64,000 nucleotides of DNA from assembly GCF_030252345.1 (NCBI RefSeq), contig NZ_CP126980.1:581501-645500 (forward strand). The letters are read 5' to 3'. The position numbers and the translations under genes are program-made. This document shows, piece by piece, positions 17,455-25,856 of this stretch (position 1 is the stretch's first letter; every line of letters begins with the position of its first letter). Under the pieces are notes generated by a model. The model was not told the origin of the DNA. It saw nothing but the letters and a program-made list of their open reading frames with translations, and made no database searches. Source of the DNA: Actinoplanes oblitus (GTDB lineage Bacteria; Actinomycetota; Actinomycetes; Mycobacteriales; Micromonosporaceae).

Positions 17455-18465
17455 GTGGCGGCCCTCTCCCCGCGCCGGTGCACCGCCCTGCTCGCCCTTG
17501 TCGCTGCCGCGGTCACGGCGATCCTCGTCGTGCCCGGCACGCCCGCCCTCGCCGCCGACCCGGAAGGCGGATCCAAGAAGCTGCGCGCCAACCTGGAAGC
17601 CGCCGCCAAGGGCTACGACCAGGCGAAGACGAAGCTGGCCGCGTCCAAGAAACGGCAGATCCAGCTGGCCGCCACGCTGAAGACGGCGCAGGGGCGCTCC
17701 GACGCGCTCACCAGGCGGGTGTCCGCGGTGGCCAACCGGTCGTACCAGATGGGCCGGATCAGCACCGTGATGCTGCTGCTGAACAGCAGCTCGCCGGACA
17801 GTTTCGTGGAGCGGGTGCAGGGCCTGGACATGCTCGCCCAGGTGGACAGCGCCACCCTCGCCGACTACCGGACGGACATCGCCACCATCAAGCGGGCGCA
17901 GGACGCGCTGGCCGCCGAGATCACCGAGCAGAAGCGCCAGGTCACGGTGATGGAGCGGAAGAAGAAGCAGGCCGAGATCGCGCTTGCCGAGGTGGGCGGC
18001 GGCTCGGCCGGCGGCTTCATCGACGCGGACTCGCCCGCCGCCGCGCCGGCCCCGCGCAACCCGGACGGCTCGTGGCCCAAGGAGACGTGCTCGATCAAGG
18101 ATCCGACGTCGAGCGGGTGCCTGACGCCGCGGACGCTGCACGCGTACCAGGAGGCCCGCTCGGACGGGTTCACCCACTACACGGTGTGCTGGAGCCAGCG
18201 GTCGTCGGGTGAGCATCCGAAGGGCCGGGCCTGCGACTTCTCGGCCAACGCGACGACCTTCAAGACCTCGGCCGCGACCGGCAGCGACAAGGCGTACGGT
18301 GACCGGCTGGCCGCCTACTTCGTCAAGAACGCCGACCGGCTCGGGGTGATGTACGTGATCTGGTACCGCCAGATCTGGATGCCGAGCACCGGCTGGCGGG
18401 CCTACAGCGCGACCGGGGATGCGGCCGCCGTGCACACCAACCACGTGCATCTCTCCATGCTCTGA
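17455..18465 (+). CDS. secreted coiled-coil protein with M15-like C-terminal domain
   Basis: About 336 residues. A signal peptide (residues 1-27, ending PALAADPE) leads into a long coiled coil (about 30-175) rich in Lys, Ala and Gln, as in NlpC-type wall hydrolase partners. The C-terminal 125 residues have two Cys, SGEHPKGRACDF, and end TNHVHLSML; the His/Asp/His arrangement (HPKGRACD, NHVH) resembles the D-Ala-D-Ala peptidase M15 fold and the ARB_07466-like domain. A role in peptidoglycan remodelling is inferred. The GTG at 17455 is chosen because GGAGG lies about 5 nt upstream; a TAAAGT at 17422-17427 may be the -10. Confidence 0.75.
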   Translation: MAALSPRRCTALLALVAAAVTAILVVPGTPALAADPEGGSKKLRANLEAAAKGYDQAKTKLAASKKRQIQLAATLKTAQGRSDALTRRVSAVANRSYQMGRISTVMLLLNSSSPDSFVERVQGLDMLAQVDSATLADYRTDIATIKRAQDALAAEITEQKRQVTVMERKKKQAEIALAEVGGGSAGGFIDADSPAAAPAPRNPDGSWPKETCSIKDPTSSGCLTPRTLHAYQEARSDGFTHYTVCWSQRSSGEHPKGRACDFSANATTFKTSAATGSDKAYGDRLAAYFVKNADRLGVMYVIWYRQIWMPSTGWRAYSATGDAAAVHTNHVHLSML

Positions 18466-18470
18466 CGACC

Positions 18471-18489
18471 CGCCGGATAACATCCGGCG
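18471..18489 (+). promoter_or_regulatory. palindrome and -10 element before the spermidine-synthase-like gene
   Basis: CGCCGGAT-AAC-ATCCGGCG is a perfect inverted repeat (8-bp arms, 3-bp centre) that ends on the base before the GTG at 18490. It contains TAACAT (18478-18483), 6 nt before the GTG. It may be an operator for a leaderless promoter, or a short terminator of the upstream gene that ends at 18465. Confidence 0.5.
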
Positions 18490-19998
18490 GTGGAGACCGC
18501 GCCGCCTCGCGCCCTGCCCTCGGTCCTGGCCGCCGCCCTGGCCTTCGGCGCCAGCGGTGCCGTCCTGGTCCTGGAGATCGTCGCGCTGCGCCTGGTCGGC
18601 CCGTACGTCGGCGTCACCCTGCAGGTCAGCAGCTCGGTGATCGGCATCTCGCTGGCCGCCATCGCCTACGGCGCGTGGCTGGGCGGCCGCCTCGCCGACC
18701 AGTACGACCCCCGGATGCTGCTCGCCCCGGCCCTGATCCTCGGCGCGATCGGCACCGCGGTCACCCTGCCGCTGGTCCGCTGGGGTGGCGAGCTGCTGCG
18801 CGGCGGTGCCGCCCCGGCGGTGCTCCTGCTCGCCGCGCTGGCCGTCTTCCTGCCCGCCTTCGTCCTCTCCGCGATCCCGCCGATGGTGGTGAAACTCCAG
18901 CTCAGCAGCCTGCGGGAGGCCGGTACCGTGGTCGGCCGGCTGTCCAGCATCGGTACTCTGGGCGCGATCACCGCGACCCTCGGGACCGGGTTCGTCTTCG
19001 TCGCCGCGATGCCGAGCAGCGCCATCGTCCTGAGCCTCGCGGCGCTGCTGGCGCTCGGTGGGCTGGCGCTCGGCTGGTGGCTGCGGCGCGACGAGACCCA
19101 TCCGGATCTGCCCGGCTCGCCGCGCTTCCGGGCCATGCTGGCCACTATCGGACTGCTCGGCGCCGGGATGGGCGCGATCTCGCCGACGCCGTGCGACGTC
19201 GAGACGGCGTACCACTGCGCCCACGTGGCGGCGGACCCGGATCGCCCCGGTGGCCGGCTCCTGCTGCTGAACTCGGCACCGCACTCGTACGTCGATCTCG
19301 ACGACCCCCGCCACCTGGAGTTCGAGTACGTCCAGTGGATCGGCGCGGTCGCCGACGTGGTCCGCCCGGCCGGTGCCCCGATCGACGCCCTGCACATCGG
19401 CGGCGGTGGGTTCACCGTGCCGAACTACCTGCGCGCCACCCGCCCCGGCAGCGACCAGCTGGTCCTCGAGCTCGACGGCGAGCTGGTCGAGCTGGACAGG
19501 CGCGAGCTCGGCCTGGTCACCGGCCCGGACCTGCGGGTCCGGGTGGGCGACGCCCGGGTCGGGGTGACCGAGCGGCCGGCTGGCGCGTACGACCTGGTGG
19601 TCGGCGACGCCTTCGGCCACCAGGTGGTGCCCTGGCACCTGGCGACCCGGGAGATGGCCGCGGAGATCTCCCGGACCCTGCGGCCGGACGGCGTCTACGC
19701 CCAGAACGTCATCGATTACCCGCCGGACCTGTTCATCCCGGCCGAGGTGGCGACCGTCGCCGCGGTGTTCCCGCACGTCGCGCTGATCGCGCCGGCGGAC
19801 GCGCTGGCCGGCGACACCGGCTCCAACTTCGTGATCGTGGCCTCGCGCAGCCCGCTGCCGCTGGCCGCCCTCGGCGCGCGGCTCGCCCGGATCGAGGAAC
19901 CGGTCGAGGTGCTCACCGGAGCGGCACTCACTCGGTACCTCGGCGACGCCCGGGTGCTGACCGACGACTACGCGCCGACGGACCAACTTTTGGGCTGA
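18490..19998 (+). CDS. membrane-fused spermidine synthase-like protein
   Basis: A 502-residue fusion. Residues about 10-215 contain six or seven membrane segments (LVLEIVALRLVGPYVG, GISLAAIAYGAWLGG), and residues about 250-500 a class I methyltransferase-like spermidine synthase fold: HIGGGGFTVPNYL, VLELDGELVEL, VVGDAFGHQVVPWHL. The glycine-rich donor loop and acidic residues are kept. Fused forms are frequent in actinobacteria; whether they make polyamines is not established. The start is likely leaderless (TAACAT 6 nt upstream). Confidence 0.82.
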   Translation: METAPPRALPSVLAAALAFGASGAVLVLEIVALRLVGPYVGVTLQVSSSVIGISLAAIAYGAWLGGRLADQYDPRMLLAPALILGAIGTAVTLPLVRWGGELLRGGAAPAVLLLAALAVFLPAFVLSAIPPMVVKLQLSSLREAGTVVGRLSSIGTLGAITATLGTGFVFVAAMPSSAIVLSLAALLALGGLALGWWLRRDETHPDLPGSPRFRAMLATIGLLGAGMGAISPTPCDVETAYHCAHVAADPDRPGGRLLLLNSAPHSYVDLDDPRHLEFEYVQWIGAVADVVRPAGAPIDALHIGGGGFTVPNYLRATRPGSDQLVLELDGELVELDRRELGLVTGPDLRVRVGDARVGVTERPAGAYDLVVGDAFGHQVVPWHLATREMAAEISRTLRPDGVYAQNVIDYPPDLFIPAEVATVAAVFPHVALIAPADALAGDTGSNFVIVASRSPLPLAALGARLARIEEPVEVLTGAALTRYLGDARVLTDDYAPTDQLLG

Positions 19999-20079
19999 TT
20001 TGAGCGGTCTGGGCAGCGATTCCGTACGGGTTTTGGTGTGCAGCAACAGAGCATGAGCTGATCGGGCGAGAATCGGCGC

Positions 20080-21861
20080 ATGGGGCGTACGGAGCGAAAC
20101 GGTCATGAGGGATCGCTTCGCATCGCCGGGCGGTATCGCCTCGTCGAGAAGCTCGGCACCGGCGGCATGTCGGTGGTCTGGCGCGGTTACGACGAGACCC
20201 TGGGCCGCGAGGTAGCGGTCAAGGTGCTCTCCTCCCAGCTGGCCGAGGACCGCACGTTCCGTGACCGGCTCCGGCAGGAGGCACTGGCCGCCGCCCGGCT
20301 CTGCCACCCGCACATCACCGGCGTCTACGACTTCGGCGAGGCCATGCTCGCCGACCAGGAGCTGACCGTCCCGTACGTGGTGATGGAGCTGAACGACGGC
20401 GAGTCGGTCGGCGCCCGGATCGGCCGGCAGGGCTCGCTGGACTGGCGGGAGGCCGTGATGGTCTGCGCCGAGGTGGCCTCCGCGCTGGCCACCGCGCACG
20501 CCCGGGGCGTCGTGCACCGCGACGTGACCCCGGCCAACGTGATGCTCACCGGGGCCGGCGCGAAGGTGGTCGACTTCGGCATCTCGGCGGTGGTCGGCCA
20601 GCGGGACGCCGGCCCGGACGGCAGCCTGCTCGGCACCCCCGCCTACCTGGCCCCGGAACGGCTCGCCGGCGCCCCGGTCTCCCCGGCCACCGACGTGTAC
20701 GCCGTCGGCCTCCTCCTCTACCGCGCGCTCACCGGCCGGATGCCGTGGCCCGCCGAGAGCACCGCCGAGGCCCTGCGCGCCCACCTTTACGCCGACCCCG
20801 ACCCGGTCCCGGAGCTGCCCGGCATGCCGGCCGCGGTCGCCGACCTCTGCCTGCGCTGCCTCGCCAAGGCCCCGGCCGACCGGCCGCCCTCGGCCGAACT
20901 GGCCCGCGCGCTGGCCGCCACCGTCGGGGTCCGCCCGATCATCCCGCCGCTGCGCCCGGGCGAACTCTCCTCGGCCCCGATCGGCTCGGTGGAGCGCTCG
21001 CCGGTCCCGGCCGCCCGCGGCGTGGTGCCCGCCCCGCCGGCGCCCGACGACCGGAGCGGCCGGCTCGGCGGCACCCAGGTCCTCAAGCTGCGACTGCGCG
21101 CCGCGCTCCGGATCGGCGCGGCACTCCGGCTGGGCCGGGTGCGGCCGCTGGGCGGTGGTGTCTTCGTCGGCGCCCGGCTGTGGAGCCCCCGTCCGGCGGC
21201 GGCCCGGAACCGGCTGTCGGCGGTCGCCGCGCTGGCCGGCGTGGTGCTGCTGGCCGGCAGCGCGCTCAGCTGGTCGGCCCGGCGGGAGGCCGCCGACGCC
21301 GGCCGGTCCAGCGCCTCGGCGGCCGGGCCCGCGCCGGGCGGCGCTGCCGTGCAGCGGATCCGTTGTGCGGTCCGTTACCAGGTGCAACGCGACTCGGGCG
21401 GTAGCTTCCAGGCGCGGCTGACGGTGCAGACCACCGGCGGACCGGGCGGCTGGCGGGTCGACTTCAGCTTCCCCGGTGGCCAGCGGCTGACCGGCTCGCC
21501 GAAAGCCGTCGACCAGCACGGCCGGCACGTCATGATCCACGGGCAGGGCCGCAGCCGGGTGGTCACCCTGCGCGGCGGTTACCAGCAGCGCAATCCGCTG
21601 CCGCTCTCCTTCGCCATGAACGGGCACCCGTGCCGCGCCGAGGTGCTGGGCAGCGTCACCGAACCGGCGCCGGTCAAGGACGACTCGGTGAGCGCGGCCT
21701 CCGCCGAGGACCGCACCGGCCCGGAGGAGCCGATCCGCAAACGCAAGCGCTCGTCGGCCCGCCACGACACCGGTCCCCGCAAGCCGGCTCCACCGCCGCC
21801 GGCCGGTCGCTCGGCGGCCCCGCCCGCCAAACGTGACGGCGGCTTCTCGCTGGCGCTGTGA
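20080..21861 (+). CDS. membrane-anchored Ser/Thr protein kinase
   Basis: A 593-residue PknB-type kinase. The N-terminal domain has the P-loop KLGTGGMSVVWRG, the ATP-binding Lys in EVAVKVL, the catalytic loop HRDVTPANVM, DFGIS and APERL. A Pro/Ala-rich linker and one membrane segment (about 375-403) follow, then an extracytoplasmic domain of about 170 residues without PASTA repeats and a Pro/Lys-rich tail. The usual Lys of HRDxKPxN is replaced by Thr, which may lower activity. A GAGAAT hexamer 6 nt before the ATG is a weak leaderless promoter candidate. Substrates are unknown. Confidence 0.9.
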   Translation: MGRTERNGHEGSLRIAGRYRLVEKLGTGGMSVVWRGYDETLGREVAVKVLSSQLAEDRTFRDRLRQEALAAARLCHPHITGVYDFGEAMLADQELTVPYVVMELNDGESVGARIGRQGSLDWREAVMVCAEVASALATAHARGVVHRDVTPANVMLTGAGAKVVDFGISAVVGQRDAGPDGSLLGTPAYLAPERLAGAPVSPATDVYAVGLLLYRALTGRMPWPAESTAEALRAHLYADPDPVPELPGMPAAVADLCLRCLAKAPADRPPSAELARALAATVGVRPIIPPLRPGELSSAPIGSVERSPVPAARGVVPAPPAPDDRSGRLGGTQVLKLRLRAALRIGAALRLGRVRPLGGGVFVGARLWSPRPAAARNRLSAVAALAGVVLLAGSALSWSARREAADAGRSSASAAGPAPGGAAVQRIRCAVRYQVQRDSGGSFQARLTVQTTGGPGGWRVDFSFPGGQRLTGSPKAVDQHGRHVMIHGQGRSRVVTLRGGYQQRNPLPLSFAMNGHPCRAEVLGSVTEPAPVKDDSVSAASAEDRTGPEEPIRKRKRSSARHDTGPRKPAPPPPAGRSAAPPAKRDGGFSLAL

Positions 21862-21884
21862 ACGATCCGCTCGGACGGTCTGGA

Positions 21885-21890
21885 TAGGGT
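21885..21890 (+). promoter_or_regulatory. -10 element TAGGGT of the SDR gene
   Basis: TAGGGT ends 7 nt before the ATG at 21898, with no ribosome binding site between; a leaderless start is likely. Confidence 0.6.
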
Positions 21891-21897
21891 CGACTCC

Positions 21898-22623
21898 ATG
21901 ACAAGACTGGCAGTGGTCACCGGCGGTGGCACCGGAATCGGCCGGGCGACGGCCGGCATGCTCGCGGGCGAGGGCTACGACGTGATCATCGTGGGCCGGC
22001 GCGCCGACGTGCTCGCCGACGCGGTGAAGTGGATCGGCCCGCAGGCGGCAGCGGTCACCGCGGACGCGGCCGACCCGGCGCAGATCCCCGCGGTGGTCGA
22101 CGCGGTCGCCGGGCGCCCGGTGGACGTCCTGGTCAACAACGCCGGCGCGTTCGTCGGCGGTGACGAGAGCACCCTGGACGGGGTGGCCGCGCAGTGGCGG
22201 GCGAACCTCGACTCCAACGTGCTCACCGCGGTGCTGATGACCACCGCGCTGCTGCCCTCGCTCCGCCGGCCCGGCGGCAAGGTCATCCTGACCAGCTCGA
22301 TCGCGGCCCAGCGCGGCGGGGGCGGGCCCTACTCCGCCGCCAAGGCCGCCCTGCACGGGTACATGCTCGACCTCGCCACCAAGCTCGGCGGGGAGGGGAT
22401 CACGGCGAACGTGATCTCGCCCGGGTACATCACCGACAGCGAGTTCTTCGACGGTCGGATGACGCCGGAAGGGCACGCGTCGCGGGTGAACGCGTCGCTG
22501 CTCAAGCGCGCCGGCGAGCCGTCCGACATCGCCGAGGCGGTGCGCTGGCTGACCGGTCCGGGCGGCGGGTTCGTCACCGGTCAGATCATCAACGTCAACG
22601 GCGGGACCGTGCTGGGTCGCTGA
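21898..22623 (+). CDS. short-chain dehydrogenase/reductase
   Basis: A 241-residue classical SDR: TGGGTGIGRATA binds the NAD(P) cofactor, NNAGAF stabilises the core, the catalytic Ser is in LTSSIAA and the Tyr/Lys pair in YSAAKAA; the end FVTGQIINVNGG is typical of FabG-like members. Length is normal. Soluble, cytoplasmic. It is probably transcribed alone from a leaderless promoter. The substrate cannot be told from sequence. Confidence 0.9.
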   Translation: MTRLAVVTGGGTGIGRATAGMLAGEGYDVIIVGRRADVLADAVKWIGPQAAAVTADAADPAQIPAVVDAVAGRPVDVLVNNAGAFVGGDESTLDGVAAQWRANLDSNVLTAVLMTTALLPSLRRPGGKVILTSSIAAQRGGGGPYSAAKAALHGYMLDLATKLGGEGITANVISPGYITDSEFFDGRMTPEGHASRVNASLLKRAGEPSDIAEAVRWLTGPGGGFVTGQIINVNGGTVLGR

Positions 22624-22757
22624 GCGTTGCCACTGGCGGGCCGCTCGCTTTTTCCGTACGCCGAAAGCCCTCCCCGCCCACCCGCCTCCCGTGCCCGCGG
22701 GGTGTGGTGGCCGCCCGGCGGCCGGATCGTCCGGCCGCCGGAGTGGGTCGCGGTGGA

Positions 22758-23153
22758 TCACTTGTCGCCGGTGAAGCGGCCCTCGTCCGGGCGGTTCGGC
22801 CGGAAGCGCAGGCCGGACCAGCGCTCGTCGATCGCCACCTGCCCGCACGGCCGCATGTCGAAATCGGCCACGATGGGCCACAGGGTGTCCCGGTTGATGT
22901 CCGCCTTGTTGCCCTTCGGATAGGCGATCCAGAAGGCGCCAGGCTTGCCCAGGTCGGCCCGGTGCTCGGTGAGCTGCTCGCGCGCGCCGGCGGCGTCCTC
23001 GACGAAGAGCACGGCGGTGCCGGCAGCGGCCAGCGACCCGGTCTCGCGCACGCCCTCCGGCATCGGGGTGAGCAGCGGCAGGCGGGCCGGCTGGTTGAGC
23101 CAGACGGTGGAGTTCGGCTTGATCAACAGCTTCTCGGCGATCGTTTTGCTCAT
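22758..23153 (-). CDS. small uncharacterised cytoplasmic protein
   Basis: A 131-residue protein beginning MSKTIAEKLLIKPNSTVWL, with FWIAYPKGNKADINRDTLW, CGQVAIDERWSGLRFRP and a charged end. The opening and the late AYPK and WSxLRFRP segments recall the actinobacterial DUF3052 family, but the match is from memory and may be only to a sister family. No membrane segment or signal peptide. It is convergent with the SDR gene 135 bp away. Function unknown. Confidence 0.7.
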   Translation of the reverse strand: MSKTIAEKLLIKPNSTVWLNQPARLPLLTPMPEGVRETGSLAAAGTAVLFVEDAAGAREQLTEHRADLGKPGAFWIAYPKGNKADINRDTLWPIVADFDMRPCGQVAIDERWSGLRFRPNRPDEGRFTGDK

Positions 23154-23568
23154 GAGCTGAGACTTCCATTCGGGAGTGGATCCGGGTCGGGTTTGCGGCG
23201 AAGCCAGCCGCCCGGCCGCCGGGCCGGGACCGGCCTGTCGGAGGCCGGGCCGGAAGCGGCTCGGCGGCGGCTAGGCCGGGCCGGGTGTCGTGGTGGCCGG
23301 GCCCTGTGCGGCCTGGTGGGGCCGGGCCCTGTGCGGCCTGGTGGGGCCGGGCCCTGTCCGGCCTGGTGGTGGCCGAGCTCCGTCGCCCCGGTCGCCCGGC
23401 CGGAGCCGGCGCCTCGGCCGGTGTGCTGTCCGCATGGCTACCTCCCGCCGCTGAATTCGGTGCCCCCGCAGCTTGGCCCGAACCGCTCGAATCCGCCGGG
23501 CAGCCTGTGGACAACGGCGGAATGTGGATAACTCCGGTTCTGTCGGTGGGGGCTGATAGACATGCCGG
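23154..23568. other. intergenic region before the RecQ-like gene
   Basis: No gene is supported in these 415 bp. They hold a threefold 25-bp tandem repeat (23295-23369) and presumably the recQ-like promoter; TAGACA at 23557-23562 ends 6 nt before the GTG at 23569. The minus-strand open frame across it translates the repeat and has no recognisable domain. Confidence 0.5.
23295..23369. repeat. 25-bp tandem repeat, three copies
   Basis: Three head-to-tail copies of a 25-bp unit starting GGCCGGGCCCTGTGCGG; copies 1 and 2 are identical and copy 3 has one change (TGTGCGG to TGTCCGG). A partial fourth start (GGCCG) follows. Such short arrays can vary in copy number by slippage. Confidence 0.85.
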
Positions 23569-25716
23569 GTGACCGAGACGACGCGAATCACGGCCGGAGC
23601 GGCCGAGCGGGCGAGTGTGCGGGAGCGCGCCGAGGAGGTGCTGCGCCGGCTCGCCGGCGAGCACGCGAGACTGCGTGAGGACCAGTGGCGCGCCATCGAG
23701 GCGCTGACCGTCGACCGCCGGCGGGTGCTCTGCGTGCAGCGCACCGGGTGGGGCAAGTCGGCTGTCTATTTCGTGGCCACCGCGCTGCTGCGGGCCACCG
23801 GCTCGACCGGTCCCACGGTGATCGTGTCCCCGCTGCTCGCCCTGATGCGTAACCAGGTGGACGCGGCGGCCCGGGCCGGCATCCGCGCCCGCACCATCAA
23901 CTCGGCCAATCTCGACGAGTGGACCGAGATCGAGCAGGAGATCCGGGCCGGCGCCGTCGACGTGTTGCTGATCAGTCCCGAGCGGCTGAACAATCCCGAC
24001 TTCCGCGACAACGTGCTGCCCGGCCTGGCGCACAGCACCGGCCTGTTGGTGGTCGACGAGGCGCACTGCGTCTCCGACTGGGGCCACGACTTCCGGCCGG
24101 ACTATCGGCGACTGCGCACCTTCCTGGGTGGACTGCCGAGTCACACGCCGGTGCTCGCCACCACCGCCACGGCCAACGCCCGGGTCACCGCCGACGTCGC
24201 CGACCAGCTCGGCGACGACGCCCTGGTGCTGCGCGGCTCGCTGGACCGCGACTCGTTGCGCCTCGCCGTGCTGCGGCTGCCCGATCCGGCGCACCGGCTG
24301 GCCTGGCTCGCCGACCACTTGGAGCGGCTGCCCGGCTCCGGCATCGTCTACACGCTGACCGTGGCCGGTGCCACCGAGGCCACCGACTTCTTGCGCTCCC
24401 GAGGGTTCCCGGTCGCGTCGTATACCGGGCAGTCGGAGGACGCCGAGCGCCGCGCCGCCGAGCAGGACCTGCTGGACAACAAGATCAAGGCGCTGGTGGC
24501 GACGTCCGCGCTCGGCATGGGCTTCGACAAGCCGGACCTCGGCTTCGTCGTGCACCTCGGCGCGCCCAATTCGCCGATCGCCTACTACCAGCAGGTCGGG
24601 CGGGCCGGCCGGGCCGTCGAGCACGCCGAGGTGGTGCTGCTGCCCGGTCCGGAGGACGCGGCGATCTGGCGATATTTCGCCTCCCTCGCCTTCCCGCCCG
24701 AGGAGCAGGTCCGGTCGGTTCTGGCGCAGCTCTCCGCCGACCGGCCGATGTCCACCCCGGCCCTGGAGCCCCTGGTCGAGCTGCGTCGCAACCGGCTGGA
24801 GCTGATGCTCAAGGTGCTGGACGTGGACGGCGCGGTGCGCCGCACCCGCGGCGGATGGCTGGCCACCGGCGAGCCGTGGACCTATGACACCGTCCGTTTG
24901 CGGCGGGTCGCCGAGGCCCGCGAGGCCGAGCAGCAGACCATGCTGGATTACGCGGTGACGTCCACCTGCCGGATGGAGTTCCTCCGCCGCTGCCTCGACG
25001 ACCCGGAGGCGGCGCCCTGCGGCCGGTGCGACAACTGTGCCGGCCCGCTCTTCGAGGCCGAGGTGTCGTCCGGTTCGTTGATGGCCGCCGAGGCGTTCCT
25101 CGGGCGGCCCGGGGTGGAGATCGCGCCGAAGAAGATGTGGCCCACCGGGATGGCAGCGGTCGGCATCTCCGTGAAAGGCAAGATCGGCCCGGCCGAGCAG
25201 ATCGAGGCCGGCCGGGCCGTCGGGCGCCTCTCCGACCTGGGCTGGGGCGCGCGGCTGCGCGGCGTGGTCGGCCCGGAGTCACCGGACGCGCCGATCCCGG
25301 CCGAGCTGGCCGCCGCTGTGGTCGAGGTGCTCAAGGCGTGGGCCCGCGGGGAGGACGCGTGGGCACAGCGCCCGGTCGGCGTCGTGTCCGTCGGCTCACG
25401 CCGTCATCCACAGCTTGTCCACAGCCTCGCCGAGCACATCGCGACGATCGGCCAGCTGCCGTTGCTCGGCACGCTGAGCTCGACCCGATCCGGCGCGGAG
25501 ACCTTCCGCGGCAACAGCGCCCAGCGGGTCCGGGCCTTGCACGACGCCTTCACCGTCCCTCCCGAGCTGGCCGCCGGTGTCGCCGCTCACCCCGGCCCGC
25601 TGCTGCTGGTCGACGATCTGGTCGACTCCGGGTGGACGATGGCTCTGGCCGGCCGTGCCCTGCGCCGCTGCGGGGCGGACGCCATCCTTCCGCTCTCCCT
25701 CGCGGTGGCCGGTTGA
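23569..25716 (+). CDS. RecQ-family ATP-dependent DNA helicase with phosphoribosyltransferase-like C-terminus
   Basis: A 715-residue protein. Helicase motifs: RTGWGKSAVYF (Walker A), VIVSPLLALMRNQ, VVDEAHCVSDWGHDFRPDYRRL (DEAH and RecQ signature), ATTATAN, MGFDKPDLGFVVHLG and YYQQVGRAGR. A RecQ-type zinc site follows (CRMEFLRRC, then CGRCDNC). The last 130 residues are different: VVSVGSRRHPQL, then LLLVDDLVDSGWTMALAGRAL, which matches the PRPP-binding loop of phosphoribosyltransferases (VDDxxxSGxT). Such fusions occur in actinobacterial RecQ relatives; the domain may bind a nucleotide signal. GTG start, possibly leaderless. The HRDC domain is absent. Confidence 0.88.
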   Translation: MTETTRITAGAAERASVRERAEEVLRRLAGEHARLREDQWRAIEALTVDRRRVLCVQRTGWGKSAVYFVATALLRATGSTGPTVIVSPLLALMRNQVDAAARAGIRARTINSANLDEWTEIEQEIRAGAVDVLLISPERLNNPDFRDNVLPGLAHSTGLLVVDEAHCVSDWGHDFRPDYRRLRTFLGGLPSHTPVLATTATANARVTADVADQLGDDALVLRGSLDRDSLRLAVLRLPDPAHRLAWLADHLERLPGSGIVYTLTVAGATEATDFLRSRGFPVASYTGQSEDAERRAAEQDLLDNKIKALVATSALGMGFDKPDLGFVVHLGAPNSPIAYYQQVGRAGRAVEHAEVVLLPGPEDAAIWRYFASLAFPPEEQVRSVLAQLSADRPMSTPALEPLVELRRNRLELMLKVLDVDGAVRRTRGGWLATGEPWTYDTVRLRRVAEAREAEQQTMLDYAVTSTCRMEFLRRCLDDPEAAPCGRCDNCAGPLFEAEVSSGSLMAAEAFLGRPGVEIAPKKMWPTGMAAVGISVKGKIGPAEQIEAGRAVGRLSDLGWGARLRGVVGPESPDAPIPAELAAAVVEVLKAWARGEDAWAQRPVGVVSVGSRRHPQLVHSLAEHIATIGQLPLLGTLSSTRSGAETFRGNSAQRVRALHDAFTVPPELAAGVAAHPGPLLLVDDLVDSGWTMALAGRALRRCGADAILPLSLAVAG

Positions 25717-25830
25717 TCGGTTACTACACGGGGCCGGAGTCTTCCGTCTGCACGGCGGCGGGCGGAGCGGCCGGGTGCTCAGGCGTGGCCGCCGGGCCGT
25801 GGACCGTCCCGCCGCCGATCATGCGATCGG

Positions 25831-25850
25831 ATACCGGCGGGGGGTATGCT
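25831..25850 (+). promoter_or_regulatory. CsoR-type operator overlapping the csoR promoter
   Basis: ATACC-GGCGGGG-GGTAT (25831-25847) is an inverted repeat with a G-rich centre, the form of known CsoR operators. It overlaps TATGCT (25845-25850), which ends 6 nt before the csoR ATG. Binding would shut off the leaderless promoter; autorepression relieved by Cu(I) is the family norm. Confidence 0.7.
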
Positions 25851-25856
25851 TGGCGC

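Noticed and set aside
17347..24624. A 7.3-kb open frame on the minus strand (2425 codons)
   Set aside because: It runs antisense through seven well-supported genes on the plus strand plus one minus-strand gene in another frame; product is His/Arg/Gly/Gln-rich without domains. A codon-bias artefact of high GC.
25026..25856. N-terminal extension of csoR by some 277 codons
   Set aside because: Overlaps the recQ-like gene out of frame; CsoR family members start at the Met used, which has a promoter 6 nt upstream.
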